Origin: Cryobacterium arcticum | GTDB lineage: Bacteria; Actinomycetota; Actinomycetes; Actinomycetales; Microbacteriaceae | Length of the DNA stretch: 64,000 bases | Reading direction: 5' to 3' | Assembly (NCBI RefSeq): GCF_001679725.1 | Contig: NZ_CP016282.1 | Coordinates: forward strand, 806,001 to 870,000 | In this document: in pieces, positions 16,856 through 25,288 of the stretch | Layout of the letters: the number at the start of each line of letters is the position of its first letter | Numbering within the stretch: position 1 is the first letter of the stretch | Program-made: the position numbers and the translations under genes | Notes under the pieces: generated by a model | What the model saw: only the letters and a program-made list of their open reading frames with translations | The model's database searches: none | Told to the model about the DNA's origin: nothing

Positions 16856-18021
16856 TTGGGCACCTCGAGAACGACGGTCGTGCCGGAGCCGGGGGAGGAG
16901 AAGAGCCGCGCGGTTCCGCCCACGTCGCGGAGGCGCGCCACCACGGATTCGGCGAAGCCCAGTCGTTCGGTGCTGACCGCGCTGAGGTCGAAGCCTCTGC
17001 CCGCATCCGTCACCATGGCCCGCACGGTGGTGTCGTCGTCGGAGATGGTGACGTCGGCGCGGGTGACACCGGAATGCCGGCGGACGTTCTCCAGGCACTC
17101 GCCGAGGGCGAGCAGGAACGAGTCGAGCACATCGCTGGGCAGCAGCACCTGGCCACTGCCGTGCCAGTCGACCTCGAGGCCCATCCGGCCGAAGCGTTGC
17201 TTGACCGACTCGAGGGTGCTGCCGAGCATCGACGTGTTGGCCGGCTCAAGGGTATACACACCGGACCGGCTCGGGGTGGGCAGGCCGCCCAGGCGCAGCT
17301 GGCGCAGGAGCCTGGCGTCGTCGCCGGACTGCTGCCGCAGCGCCGCCGGGCTCACCCCGACTCCGGAGTGGGCGAGCAGGGTGAGGGTGGCCAGCACGGT
17401 GTCGTGCAACAACCGGGCACCCTGCCGGCGCTGGGCCTCGAGCTCGCTGGCATGCCGTTCGGCCTGGTGGGCCCGCCCGATGGCCGCGATGCGCTGCAGC
17501 ACCCGGGGCACGCTCTGCGCGATCCACCAGCCGCCCAGCGACAGTGCCGCCCAACCGCACACGGTCAGGGCCAGGGGGAACACCGAGCCGCCGGCAGAGA
17601 TGGTCACGAGCGCCACCGCGGCCACGGTCAACCCGAACGAGGCGAACAGGATGACCTGCCGGCCGGGCCCGACCACCAGCACGGGGGCGACGCAGCTGAG
17701 CGCACCGGCCGCGATGGAGGCGATCACGGCCTCCTCCAGAATGTTGAGGCCGAGGCCACGCTGGGAGGTCAGTCCCACGAGGAGGATGGCGGTGTTACCC
17801 AGCAGCACGACGCCCACGGCCCAGCGCACGGCACTGCTACGGCCGAGCAGGTACTGGCAGCCGATAATCAGCAGCAACAGTGGCACGACCACCAGGGTCA
17901 CGCGCGGTTCGAGCCCGCCGGGCACGGCGAGGTAGGCCAAAGTCGTCACCGACGCGGTCAAGCCGACCATACGGCTGACCCGTCGGAGGACCCGGTCTCG
18001 CTCTCTGGCAATGCGTGGCAT
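16852..18021 (-). CDS. Sensor histidine kinase (NarX/DesK-like HATPase)
   Basis: 389 residues with about six membrane segments in the first ~170. The phospho-acceptor region RRQGARLLHDTVLATL has His ~206. The N-box is ECLENVRRHSGV and the G-box is VTDAGRGFDLSA, with FSSPGSGTTVVLEVP at the end. This is the LuxR-partnered kinase class. ATG 18021 is chosen (AGGAG ten bases upstream) over a GTG 36 bases further out. It is coupled to the degenerate-kinase gene by an ATGA overlap and, beyond it, to a LuxR-type regulator. The membrane sensor domain has no recognised ligand motif. Confidence 0.9.
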   Translation of the reverse strand: MPRIARERDRVLRRVSRMVGLTASVTTLAYLAVPGGLEPRVTLVVVPLLLLIIGCQYLLGRSSAVRWAVGVVLLGNTAILLVGLTSQRGLGLNILEEAVIASIAAGALSCVAPVLVVGPGRQVILFASFGLTVAAVALVTISAGGSVFPLALTVCGWAALSLGGWWIAQSVPRVLQRIAAIGRAHQAERHASELEAQRRQGARLLHDTVLATLTLLAHSGVGVSPAALRQQSGDDARLLRQLRLGGLPTPSRSGVYTLEPANTSMLGSTLESVKQRFGRMGLEVDWHGSGQVLLPSDVLDSFLLALGECLENVRRHSGVTRADVTISDDDTTVRAMVTDAGRGFDLSAVSTERLGFAESVVARLRDVGGTARLFSSPGSGTTVVLEVPK

Positions 18022-18079
18022 AAATGCAGTGCTCCTCGTGAGTGCTCTACACAGCACCCTATCGGGCCCGGGGTCGGTT

Positions 18080-18796
18080 TTACGCCGGTTGACTAGGACT
18101 TTCGTTTCCGGTACTGCGGTCAGGGTGGTGCCCGGCTCCCGCCCGGGCGCGGCGGAGAAGTGCCCGGAGCACCACTCCGCTGACCACGGCCACGGTCAGG
18201 GCCATCAGCACGGCGGCGAGCAGCCCGATGGCGAGGACCAGCGCGGCGGACTGCCCGGGCTGCCAGAGCGGTGTCGCCACCGCGAAGAAGACCGCAAGAC
18301 CCGCGCACCAGGCCGCCGCGCTCCCCGCGATCCACCAGCCGGCGCGGGGCAGCTGCCGGCGCAGTTCGAACCACTGGGCGAACCCCAGACTGCACAACAG
18401 GAACGTGGCGAGCAGTGCCGCGACGATCAGCTGGGCGGCAGCGGGCCAACGCTGCCAGACGTCGGCCCACTCGGCGGGCAGCAGCCCGACGAACCAGGCC
18501 GCGGCCGCGCCGATGGCCGTGGCGCCGACCCATCGGGACCGGTTCAGCTCCGGCAGCACGACCCGGAGGACCGTGGCCTGGGTCCAGCCGAGCACGGCAC
18601 CCTCGATCGCTCCGGCGAGGATGAGCGCGGCGCTGGCGATGGGTGACCCGGCGAAGGCCAGCTGGGCGAGAGCCGGAGCCAGGAAGCCCACGGTCTCGCC
18701 GAGGGTGACCCACAGCACCCAGTACCGCAGGAACCGGTCGAGGAGGTCGGGGCGGGCGCGGGGCTGGGGCGCTGGGGCGCTTCTATCGACCGTCAT
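18080..18796 (-). CDS. Hypothetical membrane protein (about seven transmembrane segments)
   Basis: 238 residues. A short Pro/Arg-rich N-terminus precedes about six or seven hydrophobic segments; two carry small-residue patches (AGAIEGAVLGWTQATVL; AIGAAAAWFVGLLPAEW). I do not recognise a named family. The longer frame upstream (to 18961) is a Pro/His-rich shadow of the DUF4389 gene, so ATG 18796 is used; it lies 14 bases inside the end of that gene, indicating translational coupling. It probably shares a function at the membrane with the DUF4389 protein, but no role can be given. Confidence 0.7.
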   Translation of the reverse strand: MTVDRSAPAPQPRARPDLLDRFLRYWVLWVTLGETVGFLAPALAQLAFAGSPIASAALILAGAIEGAVLGWTQATVLRVVLPELNRSRWVGATAIGAAAAWFVGLLPAEWADVWQRWPAAAQLIVAALLATFLLCSLGFAQWFELRRQLPRAGWWIAGSAAAWCAGLAVFFAVATPLWQPGQSAALVLAIGLLAAVLMALTVAVVSGVVLRALLRRARAGAGHHPDRSTGNESPSQPA

Positions 18797-20303
18797 CGGG
18801 AGCGAGGGTGGGACCGGGTGCCGGCGGTGCGGCTGCGGGGGCGGGCGCGGGCGCGGCAGATGTGGCGGGTGTGGCGGGTGCGGGGACCGGCTGACCGGCC
18901 GGAGCGAGGGACCCGGGGTCGATGGGACCCTGATCGAGCCGGAAGGGCGGGTACTCGTCACGCATCAGGGCGGCGTACACGATCACCCGGTAGAGCCACC
19001 GGTTCAGCCCCAGGATCAGGTCGAAGATGCCGCGGCGATACCGGCCGCTGAAGAGCAGGACCACGGCGGCGATGAGCACCAGGACGGTGAGGAGGGAGAA
19101 TCCGGCGCCGCCGCCGGTGGCCCAGTTGTTCCAGCTCGTCGTCCACGCCCAGGTGCCACCGGTGATGATGGCCACGATGATCAGGTGCGGGATCGCCAGC
19201 AGCCAGGACTTCACGAGGACCAGTCCGTGCGAGAGACGATCCGGGTAGTCCACCTCGAGGTCGGCCGGGTAGTCGGTCGCGGCGAGCGTGAACGGCGGGT
19301 ACCGATCGGTGCCGAGGGCGGAGTACGCGTAGAAGGTCACCCGCCAGTTCCAGCGCAGCACCCCGACGTTGTAGTTGAAGATCGCCCGGGGATACCGGCC
19401 GGTGAAGAGGATGGCGAAGCCCGCCACGATGGTGCTGATCCAGAAGCCGAACCACAGGAAGAACAGCACGATGTAGTGCGGGATGACGAGGACCCATTTG
19501 ACCAGCCAGAGCGCCCGCGAGAGCCCGGGTTGGAGCCAGCCGTTCAACCGCGCCGGATAGTCGGCACCCGGCCGGTCGGGATCCAGCGGAGGCTGGGGTC
19601 CCCGGACGTCGGGCCGGCTCGACGGGGCCGGCCCGTTGCGGCCGAGGCCGATCACGCCGAGCATCACGAGCGCCAGGCCGATGAGGAGGGTCACAAGACC
19701 GGTGAGCAGCAGCGCCGCCGCCGCCGGGGCGAGCAGCCCCGACCGTACCCCAGCCCGCAGGTCCACGGCCACGGGCCGGCTGGCATCCGCGTTCATCACC
19801 ACGACCGCCCAGGCTCCCGGCTGCACCGACCAGGTGATCTCCTGGGTGCCCGGGCCCGCGGCAGACACCGTCCACCAGGACTGTTCCTCGGGAGGTTCGG
19901 GCCGGTCCGACCCGGCGATCTGGCGGTAGTCCACCCGGAACGGGGTGGACTGGATGCCGCTCACCTCGGTGTGCGCGACGCTGGCCAGGTAACTGTCCAC
20001 CTCGGTGCGCGGCGCGATCCCGATGAAGACGTCAGCTCCGTTGCTGCTGGTGGCCTCCAGCCGGATGCGGGCGATGTCGAGGTTCAGCGGCGGTGGTGTG
20101 CCCGTGGTGGTGACCGGGCCGAGGGTGGGGCTGGTGAGCGCATACGAGTTCGCGACGAACGACGCGGAGCGGGTGGAGAAGTAGCCGTTGTCGCCCTGCG
20201 CCCCGCTGGCGATGGCCGCCACGGTGCCGGCGGCGGTGAGCCCGAAACCCAGGAGTGTGAGGATCGTGCCGATCAGGAGCATGACGAGGGGGCCGGGCTT
20301 CAT
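18783..20303 (-). CDS. DUF4389 domain membrane protein (two DUF4389 modules)
   Basis: 506 residues. One N-terminal membrane segment is followed by an extracytoplasmic part (~30-185) rich in beta-type sequence, then a second segment and two tandem DUF4389 units. Both units share the pattern YPARL-nGWLqPGLSRALWLVKW / YPDRLSHGLVLVKSWLLAIPH, then FTGRYPRAIFNYNVGVLRW / FSGRYRRGIFDLILGLNRW, and end in DRYPPFTL / DEYPPFRL. The tail is Ala/Pro-rich. The family has no established function. An AAAGGATC ribosome site precedes the ATG. It overlaps the next membrane gene by 14 bases. It resembles DUF4389 proteins of other actinobacteria in module order. Confidence 0.88.
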   Translation of the reverse strand: MKPGPLVMLLIGTILTLLGFGLTAAGTVAAIASGAQGDNGYFSTRSASFVANSYALTSPTLGPVTTTGTPPPLNLDIARIRLEATSSNGADVFIGIAPRTEVDSYLASVAHTEVSGIQSTPFRVDYRQIAGSDRPEPPEEQSWWTVSAAGPGTQEITWSVQPGAWAVVVMNADASRPVAVDLRAGVRSGLLAPAAAALLLTGLVTLLIGLALVMLGVIGLGRNGPAPSSRPDVRGPQPPLDPDRPGADYPARLNGWLQPGLSRALWLVKWVLVIPHYIVLFFLWFGFWISTIVAGFAILFTGRYPRAIFNYNVGVLRWNWRVTFYAYSALGTDRYPPFTLAATDYPADLEVDYPDRLSHGLVLVKSWLLAIPHLIIVAIITGGTWAWTTSWNNWATGGGAGFSLLTVLVLIAAVVLLFSGRYRRGIFDLILGLNRWLYRVIVYAALMRDEYPPFRLDQGPIDPGSLAPAGQPVPAPATPATSAAPAPAPAAAPPAPGPTLAPDDGR

Positions 20304-20370
20304 GGCAGCGGATCCTTTCGCACAGCGAACCTACCGAATTCAGCCAGAGTTCTCCCGAATGCAGGGCGTG

Positions 20371-21615
20371 TCAACCCTCCCGGTCGGGGCCTGGCGCCGC
20401 CAGGAGCCGGCGCAGTTGGGCGCCGATGGCCTCGTCCTCGATGAGGAAGCCGTCGTGGCCGTAGCCGGACTCGATCACCACGGTCCCCGCGCCGGCCGGT
20501 TCGGGACCCAGGCCGAGACCGGCGCCGAGGCCGGCGGCGATCACGCGTTGCCCGTCGACGGGGAACAGCCTGTCGCTGTCGATGCCGACGATCAGGGTGC
20601 GGGCCGTGATGCGGGACAGGGCGGCGTCGATGCCACCGCGGCCGCGGCCCACATCGTGGGAGTTCATGGCCTCGACGAGGGTGATGTAGCTGTTGGCGTC
20701 GAACCGCCGGGTGAACTTGTTGCCGTGGAAGTCGAGGTAGGACTCGACGGCGAACCGGCCGTGCGATCCCAGCGGGGTGATGTCACTCTGCCAGCTGCGT
20801 TCGAAGCGCTGATTGAGTTCGGACGGGCTGCGGTAATTGAGCAGGGCCATCCGCCGGGCCAGCGCGAGGCCGCGACTCGGGCCGTCGCCGGCGTCGGCGT
20901 CGTAGTACTCGCCGGAGCGGAACAACGGGTCGGTGCGGATCGCCTCGATCTGCACCGAGTTGAGCGCGATCTGGTCGGCCGTGGTGACGGGCGGGGCCGC
21001 GAGGATACCGAGGCGGTCCACCCGGTCGGGCTGGTCGATGCCCCATTCCAGCACGTGCATCCCACCCATCGAGCCGCCCACGATGGCGGCCCACCTGTCG
21101 ATGCCGAGCCGGTCGCTGAAGGCCACCTGGGCCGCCACCTGGTCGCGGATGGTGAGGTACGGGAACCGCGGCCCCCACTCGGAGCGGTCGGGTGCGAGAG
21201 AGGCGGGCCCGGTGCTGCCCTGGCAGCCGCCGAGCATGTTCGGTGCCACCACGAACCAGCGGTCGGTGTCGAGGGCGAGGCCGGGACCCACGATTCCGCT
21301 CCACCAGCCGGCGGTGGGGTGCCCGGAGCCGGAGGCGCCGACCAGGTGGCTGTCTCCCGTCAGGGCGTGCAGCACGAGCACGGCATTGTCGCGGGCGGGG
21401 GAGAGCTCGCCCCAGCTCTCGTAGGCGATCCGGGCCGCCGGCAGGCGCTGGCCGGCCTCGAGATCCAGACCGCCGATGTCGACGAAGCGTCGGTGGCCCA
21501 CGGGGTCGCCGTCGCGCCAGGCGCCGGTGACCGGTGGTTTACCCGCGACGGATCGTACCTGTGCCTCGGTCACGAGGCTGGACGGGACGGTGTCCTCGGA
21601 GTATTGCCATTCCAT
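20371..21615 (-). CDS. metX: Homoserine O-acetyltransferase
   Basis: 414 residues of alpha/beta-hydrolase fold. Diagnostic segments are LHALTGDSHLVG, APNMLGGCQGSTGPAS (the MetX signature), the nucleophile elbow GGSMGGMHVLEW (Ser ~165), the acid in IDSDRLFPVDGQ and the base in YGHDGFLIE. It transfers acetyl from acetyl-CoA to homoserine, the first committed step of methionine synthesis by direct sulfhydrylation. MetY, the next enzyme, lies immediately upstream on the same strand, 138 bases away across a REP-like palindrome. The C-terminus is complete. Confidence 0.95.
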   Translation of the reverse strand: MEWQYSEDTVPSSLVTEAQVRSVAGKPPVTGAWRDGDPVGHRRFVDIGGLDLEAGQRLPAARIAYESWGELSPARDNAVLVLHALTGDSHLVGASGSGHPTAGWWSGIVGPGLALDTDRWFVVAPNMLGGCQGSTGPASLAPDRSEWGPRFPYLTIRDQVAAQVAFSDRLGIDRWAAIVGGSMGGMHVLEWGIDQPDRVDRLGILAAPPVTTADQIALNSVQIEAIRTDPLFRSGEYYDADAGDGPSRGLALARRMALLNYRSPSELNQRFERSWQSDITPLGSHGRFAVESYLDFHGNKFTRRFDANSYITLVEAMNSHDVGRGRGGIDAALSRITARTLIVGIDSDRLFPVDGQRVIAAGLGAGLGLGPEPAGAGTVVIESGYGHDGFLIEDEAIGAQLRRLLAAPGPDREG

Positions 21616-21670
21616 ACGGCTCCATTGTGGCCAACTTTCGGCCGTGACCGCCGATTGTTACGTCATTCAG

Positions 21671-21750
21671 CGCAGCGCTGGTCGTGCGGCCGCGCTGGTC
21701 GAGTTTGTCGAGACCCGGTGACCGGCTCTGCGGTCCCGACCAGCGCAGCG
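21671..21750. repeat. REP-like extragenic palindromic element between metY and metX
   Basis: Fourteen-base arms at 21671-21684 and 21737-21750 are inverted repeats with one mismatch (CGCAGCGCTGGTCG against CGACCAGCGCAGCG). Inside lies a second dyad, GGTCGAGTTTGTCGAGACC at 21697-21715. Sequences of the form GGTCTCGACAAACTCGACC recur between genes in many Micrococcales genomes. Only one copy is visible here. Confidence 0.5.
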
Positions 21751-21753
21751 CGG

Positions 21754-23082
21754 TTACGCGTTCGCGCGAGAGGCCTGCACCACGGCGCGCGCGGCGGCGA
21801 GCCCGGCTTCGAGGTCGGCCTGCAGGTCGGCGACGTTCTCGATGCCCACCGACAGCCGCACCAGGCCGGGCGTGACGCCCGCGGTGAGCTGCTGCTCGGG
21901 GGTGAGCTGGGCGTGGGTCGTGGACGCCGGGTGGATGACGAGCGAACGCACGTCGCCGATGTTCGCCAGGTGGCTGAACAGGGTGAGGTTGTCGACCAGA
22001 GCACGGCCGGCATCCACCCCGCCCTTGAGCTCGAACGACAGCACGGCGCCCACACCCAGCGGGGCGTAGGTGTTGGCGGTGGCGTACCAGGGGCTCGACG
22101 GCAGGCCCGCGTAGTTGACCGACGCGATGTCCGGGTGGTTCTCCAGGAACTCGGCGATCGTCTGCGTGTTGGAGACGTGCCTCTCGATACGGAGGCTCAG
22201 CGTCTCGATGCCCTGGATGAGCTGCCAGGCGCTGGCCGGGGCGATGGCGCTGCCGAGGTCACGCAGTAGCTGCACGCGGGCCTTGATGATGTAGGCGAGG
22301 CCGTCGCCGACCGCCGCGGTGTAACTGGCGCCGTGGTACGACGGGTCCGGTTCGGTCAGGCCCGGGAACTTCTCGACGTTGGCCGTCCATTCGAACAGGC
22401 CACCGTCCACGATGACGCCGCCGATCACGGTGCCGTGGCCGCCGAGGAACTTGGTGGCGGAGTGCACGATGATGTCGGCGCCGTGCTCGAACGGGCGGAT
22501 CAGGTACGGCGTGGCGATGGTGTTGTCCACGATCAGCGGCACCCCGTTGGTGTGCGCGACCTCGGCGACGAGGGCGATGTCGAGCACGTTGATCTTGGGG
22601 TTGCCGATGGTCTCGGCGAAGAACAGCTTGGTGTTGGGCCGCACGGCCCGCGCCCACTCGGCCGCGTCGTCCTGGTCTTCCACGAAGGTGGTCTCGATGC
22701 CGAGCTTGGCAAGCGTGTACTTGAAGAGGTTGTATGTGCCGCCGTAGATCGAGCTGGACGAGACGATGTGGTCGCCGGCCTGGGCGATGTTGAGCACCGC
22801 GAAGGTCGAGGCCGACTGACCGGACGCCAGCAGCAGTGCGCCGGTGCCGCCCTCGAGGGCGGCGACGCGCTCTTCGACGACAGCCTGGGTCGGGTTCTGG
22901 ATGCGGGTGTAGATGTTGCCGAATTCGGCCAGCGCGAACAGGTTCTGGGCGTGCTCTGCGCTGTTGAAGACGTAGGAGGTGGTCTGGTAGATCGGCGTGG
23001 CCCTGGCGTTGGTCACCGGGTCAGGGCGGGCCCCGGAGTGGACCTGCTTGGTTTCGAACTTCCAGTCTGCGGAATCGCTCAT
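21754..23082 (-). CDS. metY: O-acetylhomoserine sulfhydrylase (MetY), PLP-dependent
   Basis: 442 residues of the Cys/Met metabolism PLP family. The N-terminal block is FETKQVHSGARPDP, followed by the cofactor-phosphate loop GNIYTRIQNPT, the PLP-binding lysine in HSATKFLGGHGTVIGG (~residue 210) and the tail VRLSVGIENVADLQADLEAGL. It condenses O-acetylhomoserine with sulfide to give homocysteine, consistent with the neighbouring metX. ATG 23082 is chosen because the family begins at MSDSADWKFET; the frame upstream is not conserved. A GGGAGA ribosome site is five bases upstream. A ~140-base leader with two hairpins precedes it. Confidence 0.95.
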   Translation of the reverse strand: MSDSADWKFETKQVHSGARPDPVTNARATPIYQTTSYVFNSAEHAQNLFALAEFGNIYTRIQNPTQAVVEERVAALEGGTGALLLASGQSASTFAVLNIAQAGDHIVSSSSIYGGTYNLFKYTLAKLGIETTFVEDQDDAAEWARAVRPNTKLFFAETIGNPKINVLDIALVAEVAHTNGVPLIVDNTIATPYLIRPFEHGADIIVHSATKFLGGHGTVIGGVIVDGGLFEWTANVEKFPGLTEPDPSYHGASYTAAVGDGLAYIIKARVQLLRDLGSAIAPASAWQLIQGIETLSLRIERHVSNTQTIAEFLENHPDIASVNYAGLPSSPWYATANTYAPLGVGAVLSFELKGGVDAGRALVDNLTLFSHLANIGDVRSLVIHPASTTHAQLTPEQQLTAGVTPGLVRLSVGIENVADLQADLEAGLAAARAVVQASRANA

Positions 23083-23108
23083 GGTCGGTCTCCCTGTTCG
23101 TGCGTGGG

Positions 23109-23149
23109 CCGGCATGCCCGGCAGCGGTGTGCGGAGCGCTTTCGCTCCG
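23109..23149 (-). promoter_or_regulatory. Two adjacent hairpins in the metY 5' leader
   Basis: Within the 140-base gap before metY, a perfect 7-bp stem (arms 23132-23138 and 23143-23149, four-base loop) is followed by a GCCGG...CCGGC stem at about 23109-23123. No SAM-I, SAM-II or SAM-IV signature was recognised. Attenuation or RNA regulation is possible, but the evidence is only the pairing. Confidence 0.3.
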
Positions 23150-23222
23150 TCTGCAGCAACCATAGGCAGCCCGGCCGCGTGCGACAACGCGTCCGGACAC
23201 ACAACGTCATCTGCCGGGTGGG

Positions 23223-24344
23223 TTATTTTCCCGGCCCGTGCGGCAGCACGATGGTGCCCGTGTGGGTGGACGGCTCCTGCCGGAACAGCCAGCGCAGCCG
23301 GGGCTCAACGAGGGGCCGGAAGATCCGTTTGACCACGGGCAACGACAGCAGCACGGAGATGCCGATCGCCAGTAGGATCACGGCGGGCAGCACCCAGGCC
23401 GGCTGCGGGCCGTCGAGCACACCGGTCTCCCGCAGCGGGTAGAGCAGGAAGGTGTGCAGCAGGTAGATGTACATGGTGGCCGCGCCCAGCGGGGTGAACC
23501 AGGTGGCCCGGCGGGGCATCAGCATCAGGAACGCCAGGATGAACCCGAACGAGGCCAGCATCAGGCCCAGCCGGATGACGCCGGCCCAGAACTGGTCGTA
23601 GCCGAACTGCCAGTAGGCCTCGTCGTAGAGCGTGAAACTGCGCAGGCGCAGGTCCCGCACGCCCACGATGTTGACGGTCACGAGCAACGCGAGTACGCCG
23701 AACAGCGCGATCGCGCCGCTCCGCCAGCGCCAGACCGCCGCCGGCGACAGATGCATCCACTGGGCGGTGAGGGGCCACTGGCGCAGCTTCCAGCCGAACA
23801 CGAAGAACGGCAGCAGGCCCAGCGTGCGCGACAGCGAGAAGGTGCTGTCGATGTCGCCGACGTACCCGGCGCCCACCGAGATGGCGATGGCGATCAGCAG
23901 CGGGTACCGCAGCAATACCAGGTAGGGCAGCAGCACCCGCCAGATGGCCAACGCGATGAGGAACCAGAGCGTCCAGGACGGGCTGGAGTAGTCGACCTTG
24001 AGGGTCCCGCTGAGGCCCCAGCTGATCAGGGTCCAGATGCTCTGGAAGATCAGGTACGGGAAGACGATGTCGGTGATGAGCCGGTGCATCTGCCGGGGCC
24101 CGGGAGGCCCGGACTTGGCGAAATACCCGCTCACGGCGACGAACACCGGAACGTGGAAGGCGTAGATGAACAGGTAGACCCCGTAGGCGGTGTCGGACTC
24201 GCCGATGAGCTTGAGGATGGCGTGCCCGATGACCATCAGGGTGATGGCGATCCAGCGGGCGTTGTCCCAGAGCGGAACCCGGCGCTTCGGCTTGTGCGGG
24301 CCGGCGTCGTGCGGGGTCTTGGTCGGCGAACTCATCGGGTCCAT
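23223..24344 (-). CDS. Acyltransferase-3 family membrane protein (OafA/fucose-4-O-acetylase-like)
   Basis: About 373 residues with ten hydrophobic segments. The N-terminal signature of the family is present: VPLWDNARWIAITLMVIGHAIL, with the conserved Arg and His, followed by YAFHVPVFVAVSGYF. The family moves acyl (often acetyl) groups onto sugars of surface polymers. The target here is unknown, and no polysaccharide genes adjoin. Start candidates are ATG 24344 and 24335. TATTCT on the minus strand (24354-24359) predicts transcription starting about three bases before 24344. The promoter region is shared with the divergent SDR gene. Confidence 0.85.
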   Translation of the reverse strand: MDPMSSPTKTPHDAGPHKPKRRVPLWDNARWIAITLMVIGHAILKLIGESDTAYGVYLFIYAFHVPVFVAVSGYFAKSGPPGPRQMHRLITDIVFPYLIFQSIWTLISWGLSGTLKVDYSSPSWTLWFLIALAIWRVLLPYLVLLRYPLLIAIAISVGAGYVGDIDSTFSLSRTLGLLPFFVFGWKLRQWPLTAQWMHLSPAAVWRWRSGAIALFGVLALLVTVNIVGVRDLRLRSFTLYDEAYWQFGYDQFWAGVIRLGLMLASFGFILAFLMLMPRRATWFTPLGAATMYIYLLHTFLLYPLRETGVLDGPQPAWVLPAVILLAIGISVLLSLPVVKRIFRPLVEPRLRWLFRQEPSTHTGTIVLPHGPGK

Positions 24345-24364
24345 TCTCCGGGCAGAATAGGGCA

Positions 24365-25162
24365 ATGGGCAAAAGAAGAGTCGTCGTCACCGGTGCGAGT
24401 AGCGGAATCGGAGCGGCCACCGTGCGCCTGTTCCGGGAGCACGGCTGGGATGTGGTGGGCGTGGCCCGCCGCGCCGACCGGCTGGCGGAGCTCGCCGCGG
24501 AGACCGGGGCCGCGGTCTTCACCGCCGACCTCACGGTGCAGGCCGACGTGGATGCGCTGCGGGACTTCCTCGCCGCATCCGGGCCGGTGAACGCCCTGGT
24601 CAACAACGCCGGCGGTGCCAAGGGTCTCGACTCCGTGGAGAACGGCTCGCTCGACGACTGGGCGTGGATGTACGAGATCAACGTGCTGGCCGTGAAGCGG
24701 GTCACCAGCGCGCTGTTGCCGCTGCTGCGCGCCTCGGTCGCGGCACCGGATTCGGGCGGCGCAACCGACGTGTCCGCGGACATCGTCAACATCACCTCCA
24801 CCGCCGGGCACACCGCCTACATCGGCGGCGGCGGCTACAACGCCGCCAAGTTCGCCGCGCACGCCATGACCGAGGTGCTGCGCCTAGAGCTCAACGGCGA
24901 GCCGATCCGGGTGATCGAGGTGGCCCCCGGCATGGTGCAGACCGAGGAGTTCGGCCTCGTGCGTTTCGGCGGCGACCCCGAGAAGGCCAAGGCGGCGTAC
25001 ACCGACGTGGCGAACCCGCTCGTGGCGGAGGATGTGGCCGCGACCATCGTGGCCGCTGTCGAGCTGCCCGCGCACGTGAACCTGGACCTCGTGGTGGTCA
25101 AACCGGTCGCCCAGGCGTCCACCACCCTGGTCGCCCGCGGCCCCCTGGCTCCGCGCGCCTGA
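24365..25162 (+). CDS. SDR family NAD(P)-dependent oxidoreductase (YdfG-like)
   Basis: 265 residues, classical SDR. The cofactor motif TGASSGIGAATV is at ~10, NNAGGAK at ~83, the catalytic Ser in NITSTAG and the YxxxK pair as YNAAK. Similarity by eye is to YdfG-type 3-hydroxy-acid dehydrogenases (serine/allo-threonine), but the substrate pocket is not diagnostic. No ribosome site; CAGAAT at 24353-24358 is six bases before the ATG, so the message may be leaderless. Only 20 bases separate it from the divergent acyltransferase start. A strong hairpin follows. Confidence 0.88.
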   Translation: MGKRRVVVTGASSGIGAATVRLFREHGWDVVGVARRADRLAELAAETGAAVFTADLTVQADVDALRDFLAASGPVNALVNNAGGAKGLDSVENGSLDDWAWMYEINVLAVKRVTSALLPLLRASVAAPDSGGATDVSADIVNITSTAGHTAYIGGGGYNAAKFAAHAMTEVLRLELNGEPIRVIEVAPGMVQTEEFGLVRFGGDPEKAKAAYTDVANPLVAEDVAATIVAAVELPAHVNLDLVVVKPVAQASTTLVARGPLAPRA

Positions 25163-25210
25163 CCCGCCTGCACCTGCTCCCGGCCGAGCATCCGCGGCAC
25201 CTATGTCCTG

Positions 25211-25252
25211 AACGGACGATTGCGCCCGGCGTACCGGGCGCAATCGTCCGTT
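25211..25252. terminator. Bidirectional terminator hairpin between SDR and symporter
   Basis: A perfect 19-bp inverted repeat (arms 25211-25229 and 25234-25252, loop CGTA) lies between two convergent genes. It begins AACGGACGATTGCGCCCGG. The short A/T tracts at the ends are weak, but the stem is long and stable. Confidence 0.8.
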
Positions 25253-25288
25253 TCGGCCACAGTCGGGCCGCGAGAGAGGCGAGGGCGG

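Noticed and set aside
15476..17935. 819-codon plus-strand ORF over the two-component operon
   Set aside because: No domain, Arg/Pro/Ser-rich, and it covers a kinase and a coupled partner with clear motifs on the other strand.
23083..23222. SAM riboswitch upstream of metY
   Set aside because: No SAM-I, SAM-II or SAM-IV core pattern was found by eye; only the two hairpins are kept as a weak leader feature.
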